DNA of 32,069 nt from Lysobacterales bacterium (lineage in GTDB: Bacteria; Pseudomonadota; Gammaproteobacteria; Xanthomonadales; S139-57). The position numbers were made by a program, and so were the translations under genes. The stretch's first letter is position 1, and each line of letters opens with the position of its first letter. The notes beneath the pieces are model-generated. The model did not search any database. It was not told the DNA's origin and was given only the letters and a program-made list of their open reading frames with translations. The stretch lies in the NCBI GenBank assembly GCA_026993285.1, contig JALWTZ010000010.1:1-32069 (forward strand), read 5' to 3'. Shown here piece after piece: positions 18,710 to 27,357 of the stretch.

Positions 18710-19485
18710 TTTGCGTTCACCGGTGCCTGAATGGGGAGTTTCACAAGATTGGGCGGTGCCTGGTTGGCAGCGATCTTCAAGCCCTTCTGTACCGAAAGGC
18801 GATACGCTTCCGGAAGGGTTTCAAACTTGCGGGTCTTGGGGTTCCACCAGCCGGTCTCTTCACCGTCCAGCGTCTGATAAACCAGGGTCACACGGCCCAG
18901 CTTGAGGAAGCGCACGGTACGGTCCGTACCCGGCAGCTTGCCTTCATACTGGGAGAAGGAGCGACCGTATTCCATTTCCACCTGATAGGCCTCCATCACC
19001 CGACGGTATTTCTCGGAAGTGGTGACATCGGCACTGTCCATCAGATCTTCCAGCCTGGCCACCCGCTCACGGCGCTCTTCCAGCAGGAAGGGCATGTCGC
19101 TTTCCACCAGTTGCTTGAGGGTTTGCACCATCTCCAGCATCATCGGCACGACACCGCGATTGGTTTCTTCCAGCCGTGCCATCTGGTCATTGATGGACTG
19201 GATATCCGAGCGCTGGTTCTGCACCACCTTTTCCAGCTGGGCATTGTAGATGCGCAGGTTTTCGATCTGGCGGATCACCTGACGGTATTCAGCCAGCAAC
19301 TCATCGGCCTGGTCGGCAAGCTTGTTGATCTTCTGCTGGGAGCGTGCAGCATCCTTGTTGATTTTCTTCTCAACCTGAATGCTTTCTGTCAGCGCATCCC
19401 CGGCAACAGCCGAAACACTGATCATCAGTGCGGCACAGGCCAGGAAGACAGCGCCTCCACGGCGAAACACGGTTTGAATTGGCAT
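18706..19485 (-). CDS. DUF3450 family periplasmic coiled-coil protein
   Basis: 259 aa; signal peptide, long coiled coil, GVVPMMLEMVQTLKQLVESDMPFLLEERRERVARLEDLM; first gene of the TonB-type operon, ATGA overlap with next gene. Confidence 0.85.
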   Translation of the reverse strand: MPIQTVFRRGGAVFLACAALMISVSAVAGDALTESIQVEKKINKDAARSQQKINKLADQADELLAEYRQVIRQIENLRIYNAQLEKVVQNQRSDIQSINDQMARLEETNRGVVPMMLEMVQTLKQLVESDMPFLLEERRERVARLEDLMDSADVTTSEKYRRVMEAYQVEMEYGRSFSQYEGKLPGTDRTVRFLKLGRVTLVYQTLDGEETGWWNPKTRKFETLPEAYRLSVQKGLKIAANQAPPNLVKLPIQAPVNAK

Positions 19486-19728
19486 ATTTAGCTACCTGTT
19501 GCTTGTATGACGGATAAGAATTCGGGCCGGGTACCTACCCGGCGTCGGCCCGCGGTGTCAGGCCTCGGGGCCTGAAAAATGGCGCAGTCTACACCATCTT
19601 TCCGGCATCTGCGAATGGCGAAACTTACCAAAACAATGTGAAAAAACAAGTGTTTTGCCGTAATTCACATAAGGAAAACCACCCCCGCAAGGCAATTTTT
19701 TCTTTATCTACAATGGGATAGAGCCAGC

Positions 19729-19756
19729 TTTACTTTTTTCTTGCCTTGGGGATAAT
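19729..19756 (+). promoter_or_regulatory. candidate sigma70 promoter for RDD gene
   Basis: TTTACT (19729-19734), N16, GATAAT (19751-19756), 27 nt upstream of the ATG at 19784. Confidence 0.35.
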
Positions 19757-19783
19757 GGCGGCTTCTTCCCGAATGATCAGCCC

Positions 19784-20236
19784 ATGAGCGCACCCAACAC
19801 ACCGGCAAAAATGCTGTTTCGCAACCTGGCGGCACTGGTTTACGACCTGCTCATCCTGCCGGCGGTTCTGTTCATCGCTGCCATCCCCACCGTCTTCATC
19901 CAGGGCGGGGAACCCTTCCAGCAGGGCTGGCCTCGACTGGCACTGCAGTTTTGGCTGCTGGGCGTAGCCTTTGTTTTTCTCGGGCTGTCCTGGGTCCGTG
20001 GTGGCCAGACCATCGGCATGCGGGCCTGGCGGATACGCCTGGTCAGTGATGACGGAAAGGCCCTCCGCTGGTCACAGGCCGGGCGCCGCTTCCTGGCTGG
20101 CCTGCTGAACACCATGCTGGGCGGTTTGGGTTTCCTGCTCTTGCTGCGCCCGCCTTACCGCAGCCTGCACGATCGCCTGTCATCCACGCATCTGGTCTAT
20201 CTGCCCAAGAAACAGACGATAGAAAAGCGAGACTAG
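19784..20236 (+). CDS. RDD family membrane protein
   Basis: 150 aa; LAALVYDLLILPAVLF, GGQTIGMRAWRIRLVSDDG, RPPYRSLHDRLSSTHLV. Confidence 0.88.
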   Translation: MSAPNTPAKMLFRNLAALVYDLLILPAVLFIAAIPTVFIQGGEPFQQGWPRLALQFWLLGVAFVFLGLSWVRGGQTIGMRAWRIRLVSDDGKALRWSQAGRRFLAGLLNTMLGGLGFLLLLRPPYRSLHDRLSSTHLVYLPKKQTIEKRD

Positions 20237-21303
20237 ACACGCTTGCGATATCGCCACAGGCTGTACCCGGCTACCAGCAGTGTAGGCAAGGCCACTACCC
20301 AGGGAATGGGCACTTCGTAGATCTGGGCAAAATTGGCAAAGGTCCGGTTGAACACATAAAAGGCCAGACCCAGCATCACCCCCAGCAGCAACCTGCGCCC
20401 CGCCGTGCCGCCACGCTGCGAACCGTGAAGAAAGTTCCCGGCAGCAAAGACCAGTGCCAACAGGGAGAGCGGGTTGATCAGATGTACCCACCAGGCTACC
20501 TGATAGCTGCGACTGTCCATTTGCCTGCGCTGCAGGTGACGGATAATGGCAGCCGTATCCGCCATGGAGAGAAATCGCGGCTTGATCACCCCCATTTCCA
20601 GCAGGCGCTGATCGGCCAACGGCTCAATGGACAGGCTGGGCCGCTGGTCACGCACCACCCGCCGGGGAAGGAAATCCATCTGCTGGACATCCTCCAGTAC
20701 CCAGGGCGACTGATGTACTTTCATGCGCCGGGCTTCCAGCCGCTGCACCGGCTGGCCGTTTTCATCCAGATGAAACAGCAATACATCCAGCAACAGCGGG
20801 CCGGCCGGTGACTGTACCCGAAAGACACGCATGAAACGGTTCCGGTCCCGCAGCCAGATGACATCGCCTGCCGTCTCCGTGCCGGTACGGGATTTCAGGG
20901 CAAACTTCAGATCACGCGCCGATTGTTCCGCCCAAGGCATCACGCCCTCTCCTACCAGTATCATCAAAAAAGCCAACAATATGCCTGCGTAGAGCATGGC
21001 TCTTGCAATTTTCCAGCGAGGAAAACCGGCAGCCCGCATGACCACCAGCTCGCTGTGTGCCGCCAATCCACCCACACCCAGCAGGGCACCGGCAAAGGCA
21101 GCCATGGGCAGGTATTCGTAGATTCTCCGCGGCAGGGTCAGTGCCACATAAACCAGGGCATCCTGCACACCATAAACGCCCGGCTGCACATCTCCCAGCT
21201 CATTGGCCAGTGCCAGAAAACCGTCCATGCTCAACAGCCCGAGCAGCACCAGCAAAAACCCCTGCAGCAAGTGGAGTCCGATGTAACGTTCCAGACGCTT
21301 CAT
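20233..21303 (-). CDS. lptG: LPS export ABC transporter permease LptG
   Basis: 356 aa; MKRLERYIGLHLLQGFLLVLLGL..., TLPRRIYEYLPMAAFAGALLGVGGLAAHSELVVMRAAGFP; partner of lptF. Confidence 0.92.
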   Translation of the reverse strand: MKRLERYIGLHLLQGFLLVLLGLLSMDGFLALANELGDVQPGVYGVQDALVYVALTLPRRIYEYLPMAAFAGALLGVGGLAAHSELVVMRAAGFPRWKIARAMLYAGILLAFLMILVGEGVMPWAEQSARDLKFALKSRTGTETAGDVIWLRDRNRFMRVFRVQSPAGPLLLDVLLFHLDENGQPVQRLEARRMKVHQSPWVLEDVQQMDFLPRRVVRDQRPSLSIEPLADQRLLEMGVIKPRFLSMADTAAIIRHLQRRQMDSRSYQVAWWVHLINPLSLLALVFAAGNFLHGSQRGGTAGRRLLLGVMLGLAFYVFNRTFANFAQIYEVPIPWVVALPTLLVAGYSLWRYRKRV

Positions 21304-22385
21304 GCCACCACCCCGACCTTGCGGCCGTTACGATGCTTCCGGGGAATACCCAGCCAGAAAACCAGTGCCAGTACAGCCATTGTCAAATGCAGCCATTCCA
21401 GCCCCATCCAGGCCGGGGTATCACCCCGCTCAAACCACAATCGGGCCATGCCGGCAAGGTTGACGTAGAGCACATACAGCAACAGTGCCATGGCAATACG
21501 ACCATAGCGGCCGGCGCGTGGAGACAATCGCGAGACCGGCAGGGCCAGCAACAACAATACCCAAACTGTCCATCCTGCTGCCAGACGGGCACGCACCTCT
21601 ACCCTGGCGTCCGGATCCTGGCGTTGCAACAACTCGGCAAGAGGAACATTTTCCAGTTCCGTGGGCGTGGCCTGAGCATCCGGAGCCGGCAGAAACAGCC
21701 GGTTTTTCTCGAAATGCATGCGTTTCCATGCCAGGGAAGCCCCCTGCCGTTCCAAGTGCCAGCCCTGCTCCAACTGGATTTCATTCTGGCCATTTCCCTG
21801 TTTTTCCTCACCCGACCGGGCAGTAATCAGTTGTTCCGTATCGGCATTCTTACGATAGATGAAGGCATGATTGAAGCGATGCGCATCCACCTGAACGCTG
21901 CCCAGATAAATCACACCGCCACCCGGCAGGGCTCGAAAACGGCCCGGTTGCAGGCTGGAAATCCCCACATGTGTCCTGGCAGTCTGAACCAGATGGTCCG
22001 ACATGCGATCAGCCCAGGGCACAGCCCACAAGGCCAGCAGCAGCATCAACAGAAACAGTGGCGCCGCCAGCCAGGCCAATGCGCCCAATGCCTGCAGGGG
22101 CGAAAAACCGCTGCACTGCATGACCACCCATTCCTGGTCCTGTGCCAGGCGAGTCAGGGTCAGCACCAATCCGAGAAACAGGGCCAGGGGCAACAGTTCT
22201 CGCGTGGCTTCCAGCGTATTCAGGCCCATCATGAGCAACATCTGGTCAGGGCTGATCCTTCCCCGAGCCACCTGTGCCAGGGCATCGGCCAGCAATGTGC
22301 TCATGGCCACCGCCAGCAGAATCAGCAGCAATATCAGAACGGTACGGCCGGCTTCTGCCAGCAGATAGCGTTGCAAGCGGTTCAT
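21300..22385 (-). CDS. lptF: LPS export ABC transporter permease LptF
   Basis: Start at MNRLQRYLLAEAGRTV (22385); TRELLPLALFLGLVLTLTRLAQDQEWVVMQCSGFSP, C-terminal TM segments; 4-nt overlap with lptG. Confidence 0.92.
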   Translation of the reverse strand: MNRLQRYLLAEAGRTVLILLLILLAVAMSTLLADALAQVARGRISPDQMLLMMGLNTLEATRELLPLALFLGLVLTLTRLAQDQEWVVMQCSGFSPLQALGALAWLAAPLFLLMLLLALWAVPWADRMSDHLVQTARTHVGISSLQPGRFRALPGGGVIYLGSVQVDAHRFNHAFIYRKNADTEQLITARSGEEKQGNGQNEIQLEQGWHLERQGASLAWKRMHFEKNRLFLPAPDAQATPTELENVPLAELLQRQDPDARVEVRARLAAGWTVWVLLLLALPVSRLSPRAGRYGRIAMALLLYVLYVNLAGMARLWFERGDTPAWMGLEWLHLTMAVLALVFWLGIPRKHRNGRKVGVVA

Positions 22386-22389
22386 CACC

Positions 22390-22989
22390 TCAATGTTCAC
22401 CTGCGTACAACCAGCCATTGAGTACCGCACGGGCCTCTTGCACACCCTGCTTGCGCAAGGCGGAAAAGGTTTGTACGGAAATCAGTGGGTGCTCCACTTC
22501 CTGGCGGAACTGGGCCAACGCCCTTGCGCGGCCCTGATTGTTGAGTTTGTCTGCCTTGGTCAACAGTACATGACAGGGCAATTGGCTTTCAGCCGCCCAT
22601 TCCAGCATTTGCCAATCCCCTTCCTTGAGCGGATGGCGGATATCCATCATCAACATCAGCCCGCGCAGTGATTTGCGCTGACGGAAATACAGATCCAGTG
22701 TATGGTTCCAGTGCTGACGCAATTTGGCCGGAACCTTGGCAAAGCCATAGCCTGGCAGGTCTACCAGCCGTCGGGCTACATCCAGATCAAAGATGACCAT
22801 CTGCTGGGTCCGGCCCGGTGTCTTCGATGTGCGTGCCAATGCCTTTTGATCACAGATGGCGTTGATGGCACTGGATTTCCCGGCATTGGAACGACCGGCA
22901 AAGGCCACTTCGGCCCCCTGGTCTTCCGGCAATTGCTTGAGGTTGTGCGCACCCAGACGGTATTGGGCATTGCGATAGGGATTCTGCAT
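22390..22989 (-). CDS. engB: ribosome biogenesis GTP-binding protein YihA/YsxC/EngB
   Basis: 199 aa; FAGRSNAGKSSAINAI, TPGRTQQ, VDLPGYGFAKV, LLTKADKLN. Confidence 0.95.
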   Translation of the reverse strand: MQNPYRNAQYRLGAHNLKQLPEDQGAEVAFAGRSNAGKSSAINAICDQKALARTSKTPGRTQQMVIFDLDVARRLVDLPGYGFAKVPAKLRQHWNHTLDLYFRQRKSLRGLMLMMDIRHPLKEGDWQMLEWAAESQLPCHVLLTKADKLNNQGRARALAQFRQEVEHPLISVQTFSALRKQGVQEARAVLNGWLYAGEH

Positions 22990-23078
22990 GAAGGTTCACC
23001 CGCTGACAGGATGCATAGAATAGCAAAGGAACCCCGGATACTGGCGTACAATGCGCATTCGCCTGCCCATCCGGGAGT

Positions 23079-23107
23079 TTGACCCGCACACGGGTGGCTG
23101 GTATAAG
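23079..23107 (+). promoter_or_regulatory. candidate sigma70 promoter for cytochrome c4 gene
   Basis: TTGACC (23079-23084), 17-nt spacer, TATAAG (23102-23107), about 40 nt upstream of the start codon. Confidence 0.65.
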
Positions 23108-23148
23108 TCAACGGTTTCTTGCATTCAACCTGTATCAGGAGCCCTTCC

Positions 23149-23763
23149 ATGTACATTCGATCCTTTGTTTTCGTATTGACCTCCTTGCTGGCCGCGACAT
23201 CGGCACTGGCCGCAGGCAATGCCGCTGCGGGCAAGACCAAGGCTGCAGCCTGCGCCGGCTGCCATGGTGCGGACGGCAACTCTCCCAGCGACGCTTTCCC
23301 CAAACTGGCCGGCCAGCACGAAGAATATGTCAGCCGCCAGCTGAAACGGTTCAAATCCGGCAGTCGTCAAAATGCCATCATGGCTGGCATGGCGGCAGGG
23401 CTGAGCGAGCAGGACATGGCCGATGTAGCTGCCTTTTTTGAAAGCCAGAAACGCCAGCCTGGCGCAGCTGAAGAAAGCAAGGTGAGTCTCGGGCAGACCC
23501 TCTATCGTGGTGGTGATGCCGACAATGGCATTCCTGCCTGCATGGCCTGCCATGGCCCTGATGGCAGCGGCAATGGTCCTGCCGGTTATCCGGCTCTGAG
23601 TGGTCAACATGCAACTTATGTGGCGGCCAAGCTGAAGGATTTTCGCAATGGTGCCGTCTGGGGCAAGGGTGATGATGCCAACAAGATCATGGCCACCGTG
23701 GCCAAGCACCTGACCGACGAACAGATTGATGCGGTTTCATCCTATGTGCAGGGTCTGCACTGA
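23149..23763 (+). CDS. diheme cytochrome c4
   Basis: Signal peptide MYIRSFVFVLTSLLAATSALA; two CxxCH sites (CAGCHGADGNS, CMACHGPDGSG) in two similar halves; AGGAG RBS upstream of 23149. Confidence 0.93.
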   Translation: MYIRSFVFVLTSLLAATSALAAGNAAAGKTKAAACAGCHGADGNSPSDAFPKLAGQHEEYVSRQLKRFKSGSRQNAIMAGMAAGLSEQDMADVAAFFESQKRQPGAAEESKVSLGQTLYRGGDADNGIPACMACHGPDGSGNGPAGYPALSGQHATYVAAKLKDFRNGAVWGKGDDANKIMATVAKHLTDEQIDAVSSYVQGLH

Positions 23764-23786
23764 CACTGTAGCGATCTGATTCTCGC

Positions 23787-23817
23787 AAGGCCTTCTTCGG
23801 AAGGCCTTTTTTGTTTC
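23787..23817 (+). terminator. intrinsic terminator after cytochrome c4 gene
   Basis: AAGGCCTTC (23787-23795) TTCG GAAGGCCTT (23800-23808) followed by TTTTGTTT; 9-bp stem with C(UUCG)G tetraloop. Confidence 0.88.
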
Positions 23818-23931
23818 CATGACAACGAACTTTCACATAAAGGACAGGTCGGATTCAGGTATCATGATTCCACTTCGGGCTTCTGCCTGGAAACCATTGA
23901 AACCACTCAATCACGTTAAGGAAATCAGCCC

Positions 23932-24567
23932 ATGAAACATCTGCTCTCCATTCTGGCTCTGCTCCTTCCTGGACTGCTGTTTGCCCAGCAAGCCGACCAG
24001 GCCTGGGTCAAGGTCGATCCACCTCAGCCCACGGCCTACAAGAACAAGGTGCTGGTGGAAGAAGTGTTCAGTTACATGTGTCCACACTGCAACCATTTCG
24101 AACCTTACATGAAGGAATGGAACAAGAACAAGGCGGACTACATCGTCTTCGAGCGCCTGCCGGCTGAATTCAACCGCCGCAGCTGGATTCCCGCGGCACG
24201 CCTGTATTTCACCGCACAGGTGCTGGGTGTACTGGACAAGGTGCATCCTGACATCTTCAAGCGTATCCACGAGCAGCGCAAGTTCTTCCGTGATGAAGAT
24301 GATGTAGTGGATTTCCTCAAGGGCTACGGGCTGGACGAGGGCAAAATCCGCAGCACCTACAACTCCTTTGCCGTGGAAACCAAGCTGCGCCGCGCACAGA
24401 CACTCATCGGCCGCTATGGTGTCACCGGTGTGCCTTCCGTGATTGTCAACGGAAAATATCGCACCAATGCCACCCTGGCCAAGGGCTACCCCAATCTGAT
24501 CAAGACCATCAATCAACTGGCTGAAAAAGAGGCCCGGGAAATGGGGCTGATCCAGAAGGGGCCCTGA
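23932..24567 (+). CDS. dsbA: thiol:disulfide interchange protein DsbA
   Basis: 211 aa; signal peptide, EEVFSYMCPHCNHFEPYM active site CPHC, GVTGVPSVIVNGKYR. Confidence 0.94.
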   Translation: MKHLLSILALLLPGLLFAQQADQAWVKVDPPQPTAYKNKVLVEEVFSYMCPHCNHFEPYMKEWNKNKADYIVFERLPAEFNRRSWIPAARLYFTAQVLGVLDKVHPDIFKRIHEQRKFFRDEDDVVDFLKGYGLDEGKIRSTYNSFAVETKLRRAQTLIGRYGVTGVPSVIVNGKYRTNATLAKGYPNLIKTINQLAEKEAREMGLIQKGP

Positions 24568-24574
24568 TGCTTTC

Positions 24575-25366
24575 ATGAATCGGGCCGCACCGGATCATAA
24601 CCCGCTCCGCCTGCTGAGTTTCAACATGCAGGCAGGCACCACCACGCGTCAGTTCAGTGATTATGTCACCCAGGGCTGGCGCCAGGTGCTGCCCAACCGC
24701 CAGCGCATGCAGATGCTGGAACAGTTGTCCGCACAACTGGATGGTTACGATGTAGTGGCCATCCAGGAAGCGGACGCCGGCAGCCTGCGCAGTGGCTTTC
24801 TCAACCAGACCCAATACCTGGCCGAAAAGGCCGGCTACGCCTATTGCAACTGGCAATCCAACCGCAAGGTAGGCTCGGTGGCCCATGTCAGCAATGGCCT
24901 GCTCTCCCGTCACGAGCCGGTACGGGTGGAAGACCACAAGCTGCCCGGGCGTATTCCCGGCCGGGGGGCGCTACTGGCCATCTACGGCTCGGGCGCGCAA
25001 TCACTGGCCATCTGCGTGGTTCACCTGTCTTTGGGCAAGCGCTCCCGCCAGCAACAATTCGATTACCTGGCGGAAATCCTGGCCGATTATCCCAACCGCA
25101 TCGTGATGGGAGATACCAACTGCCCTTTCGACAGCCCGGAAATGCTTCGCTTCATCAGCCGCGCCGAGCTGGCAGAGCCGCTGGAACTGCTGCCCACCTA
25201 CCCGGCTTGGGCCCCGGACCGCGCCATTGATCACATCCTGGTTTCTCACCATCTGCCGGTACTGGATTATCAGGTGCTGCCCCTGAAATTATCCGATCAC
25301 CTGCCGGTCACCATTGAAGTGGACGCCCGGCAATGCGGCCTGGAGGCCTGCAGTCTGCACTCATGA
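24575..25366 (+). CDS. endonuclease/exonuclease/phosphatase family protein
   Basis: 263 aa; LRLLSFNMQAG, DVVAIQEAD, VVHLSLG, RIVMGDTNC, AIDHILVSHHL, LSDHLPVTIEV. Confidence 0.9.
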   Translation: MNRAAPDHNPLRLLSFNMQAGTTTRQFSDYVTQGWRQVLPNRQRMQMLEQLSAQLDGYDVVAIQEADAGSLRSGFLNQTQYLAEKAGYAYCNWQSNRKVGSVAHVSNGLLSRHEPVRVEDHKLPGRIPGRGALLAIYGSGAQSLAICVVHLSLGKRSRQQQFDYLAEILADYPNRIVMGDTNCPFDSPEMLRFISRAELAEPLELLPTYPAWAPDRAIDHILVSHHLPVLDYQVLPLKLSDHLPVTIEVDARQCGLEACSLHS

Positions 25367-27357
25367 AGAAAATCCTGCTGGCATGGATGCTGTCTTGCCT
25401 GGTCGCGGCAACGACCCGGGCGGCCACCGGTACTCAGCAGGCCTATCAGAAAGCCTTTGAGGCCGCCCGCAACCACCAGCAGACACGCTATCAGCAGGCA
25501 CGCAAACAGTATGGCAAGGGGCCGCTTGCGCCCTATCTGGCTTTTGCCTGGCTTTATTACAACCTGAACCAGGCCAGTGAACCGGACATCCGACGTTTTC
25601 TCAAACAGCATTCGCAGGTGCCGGTCAGCCGGCTGTTACGAACCCGCTGGCTGCAATTTCTGGCCCGAAAGAAGGACTGGCCGGCCTTTCTGCGCTACTG
25701 GCAGCCGCAAAGCTCCCAGGCCTTGCGTTGCCACCATCTGCAGGCCCGCTGGAAAACTGGCAGCATTCCGGAAGCCGATCTGAAACTGGCCCTGGAACAA
25801 CTCTGGCTCAACGGCCACAGCCTGCCGCGCAACTGTGACCCGCTGCTGCGGCTGCAACGCAAGCGTGGCTGGCTCAGCGAAGACCTGCGTTGGCAACGCT
25901 TTCAGCTGGCCATGGAGGCCGGCCAGTATTCGCTGGCCCGCTGGCTGACCGGCCAACTCGGTACCCACAAACCCTGGGCCCGTGACTGGCTGCGTGTCCA
26001 CGGCCAGCTCAACCGGCTGGTACGCAAGGCCCGCCACTGGCCGGATCAGGCGCAGGTCCGGACCATTCTGTTCAGGGAACTGTACCGCCTGGCCGTTCAG
26101 CAGCCGGCCCAGGTACGCGCGGCCCTGAATGGTCCGCTGGGCCGCTTTGTGTGGCCTGCGGCTGAACAAAACCGGCTGCTGGCCCGCACGGCCCTGTTTG
26201 CGGCCACCGATGGCCTGCCCGAAGCCCGCCAGTGGCTGGATGAAGCACTGCAACAGAACAATGACCCCCAGTTGCGCCGCTGGGCCCTGCGCCGGGCATT
26301 GGCGGAACAGGACTACTGGGCGGTATTGCAACATTTCGAGAAGCTGCCCGCACGGGAACAGCAAGAGAACCAGTGGCTCTACTGGAAGGCCCGCGCGCTG
26401 GAGGCCACCGGTCAGAAAGCGCCGGCGCGACATCTGTTCCTGCTGCTTTCCCGTAAAAGCAGCTATTACGGTTTTCTCGCCGCCGACCGGCTGGCCAAGC
26501 CCTACAACCTCTGCCAGCAGACCAGCGGCCTGAACCTGCAACAGATGCAAGCCCTGCTGGACCGGCCCGCCCTGCAACGTGCCCTGGCCCTGCGCCAGGC
26601 AGGCCAGTTGCACTATGCCCGCATGGAACTGGCCGCGCTGCAACCCACCCTCTCCAGCGAGGAAAAAAAACAGCTGGCGCTGATTCTGGATGATGAAGGC
26701 TGGCATGATGCCAGCATCCGCCTGCTTGCCAATGCAACCAAACTCTACACACGCCGGTTTCCGCTCGTTCAACTGCAATCGGTGGAAAGCCAGGCGAAAA
26801 AACGGCATTTGCCAGCCAGCCTGCTCCTGGCCATCATCCGTGCTGAATCAGCCTTCGCGCCGCAGGCCCGTTCCCCGGTTGGCGCGCGTGGTCTGATGCA
26901 GATCATGCCGGCAGTCGGGCGCAAACTGGCGCGAAAATTCAGGATTCACCCGTGGCATGGCCGGCGGCTTGAAGAACCGACCGTCAACATCCAGTTTGGT
27001 GCCGCGCACCTGGCCGATTACCTCCAGCGTTTTCAGGGCCACCCCATACCCGCCATTGCTGCCTACAACGCCGGGCCGGAACCGGTGGCACGCTGGCTGC
27101 AACGCCCGGCCAGCACCGACACACTGATCTGGATGGAAACCCTGCCTTACGGAGAAACCCGGGAATACCTGCGTAAGGTGCTGGCCTATCAGGTGATCTA
27201 CCAGTGGCGGCTCAAACAGCGCAGCAGCCGGATTTCCACCTGGCTCAAACCCCTGAACCAGCCCTTCCCCAGGTCGCTGCTCCGCCAACCGGGTACAATA
27301 CCCTTCTGGTGTCAGCAGGAGTTGCCCGTGCCACAAACCGGGGGCCAACAACCATGA
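25363..27357 (+). CDS. slt: soluble lytic murein transglycosylase (Slt70-like)
   Basis: Start at MKKILLAWML (25363); helical superhelix region, catalytic AIIRAESAFAPQARSPVGARGLMQIMPAVG, AIAAYNAGPEPVARWL. Confidence 0.92.
   Translation: MKKILLAWMLSCLVAATTRAATGTQQAYQKAFEAARNHQQTRYQQARKQYGKGPLAPYLAFAWLYYNLNQASEPDIRRFLKQHSQVPVSRLLRTRWLQFLARKKDWPAFLRYWQPQSSQALRCHHLQARWKTGSIPEADLKLALEQLWLNGHSLPRNCDPLLRLQRKRGWLSEDLRWQRFQLAMEAGQYSLARWLTGQLGTHKPWARDWLRVHGQLNRLVRKARHWPDQAQVRTILFRELYRLAVQQPAQVRAALNGPLGRFVWPAAEQNRLLARTALFAATDGLPEARQWLDEALQQNNDPQLRRWALRRALAEQDYWAVLQHFEKLPAREQQENQWLYWKARALEATGQKAPARHLFLLLSRKSSYYGFLAADRLAKPYNLCQQTSGLNLQQMQALLDRPALQRALALRQAGQLHYARMELAALQPTLSSEEKKQLALILDDEGWHDASIRLLANATKLYTRRFPLVQLQSVESQAKKRHLPASLLLAIIRAESAFAPQARSPVGARGLMQIMPAVGRKLARKFRIHPWHGRRLEEPTVNIQFGAAHLADYLQRFQGHPIPAIAAYNAGPEPVARWLQRPASTDTLIWMETLPYGETREYLRKVLAYQVIYQWRLKQRSSRISTWLKPLNQPFPRSLLRQPGTIPFWCQQELPVPQTGGQQP

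Noticed and set aside
23033-23075. CCCGGAT / ATCCGGG inverted repeat with 29-nt spacer upstream of cytochrome c4
   Set aside because: Arms are short, the spacer is long and it sits outside the better-supported promoter; likely chance in GC-rich DNA.
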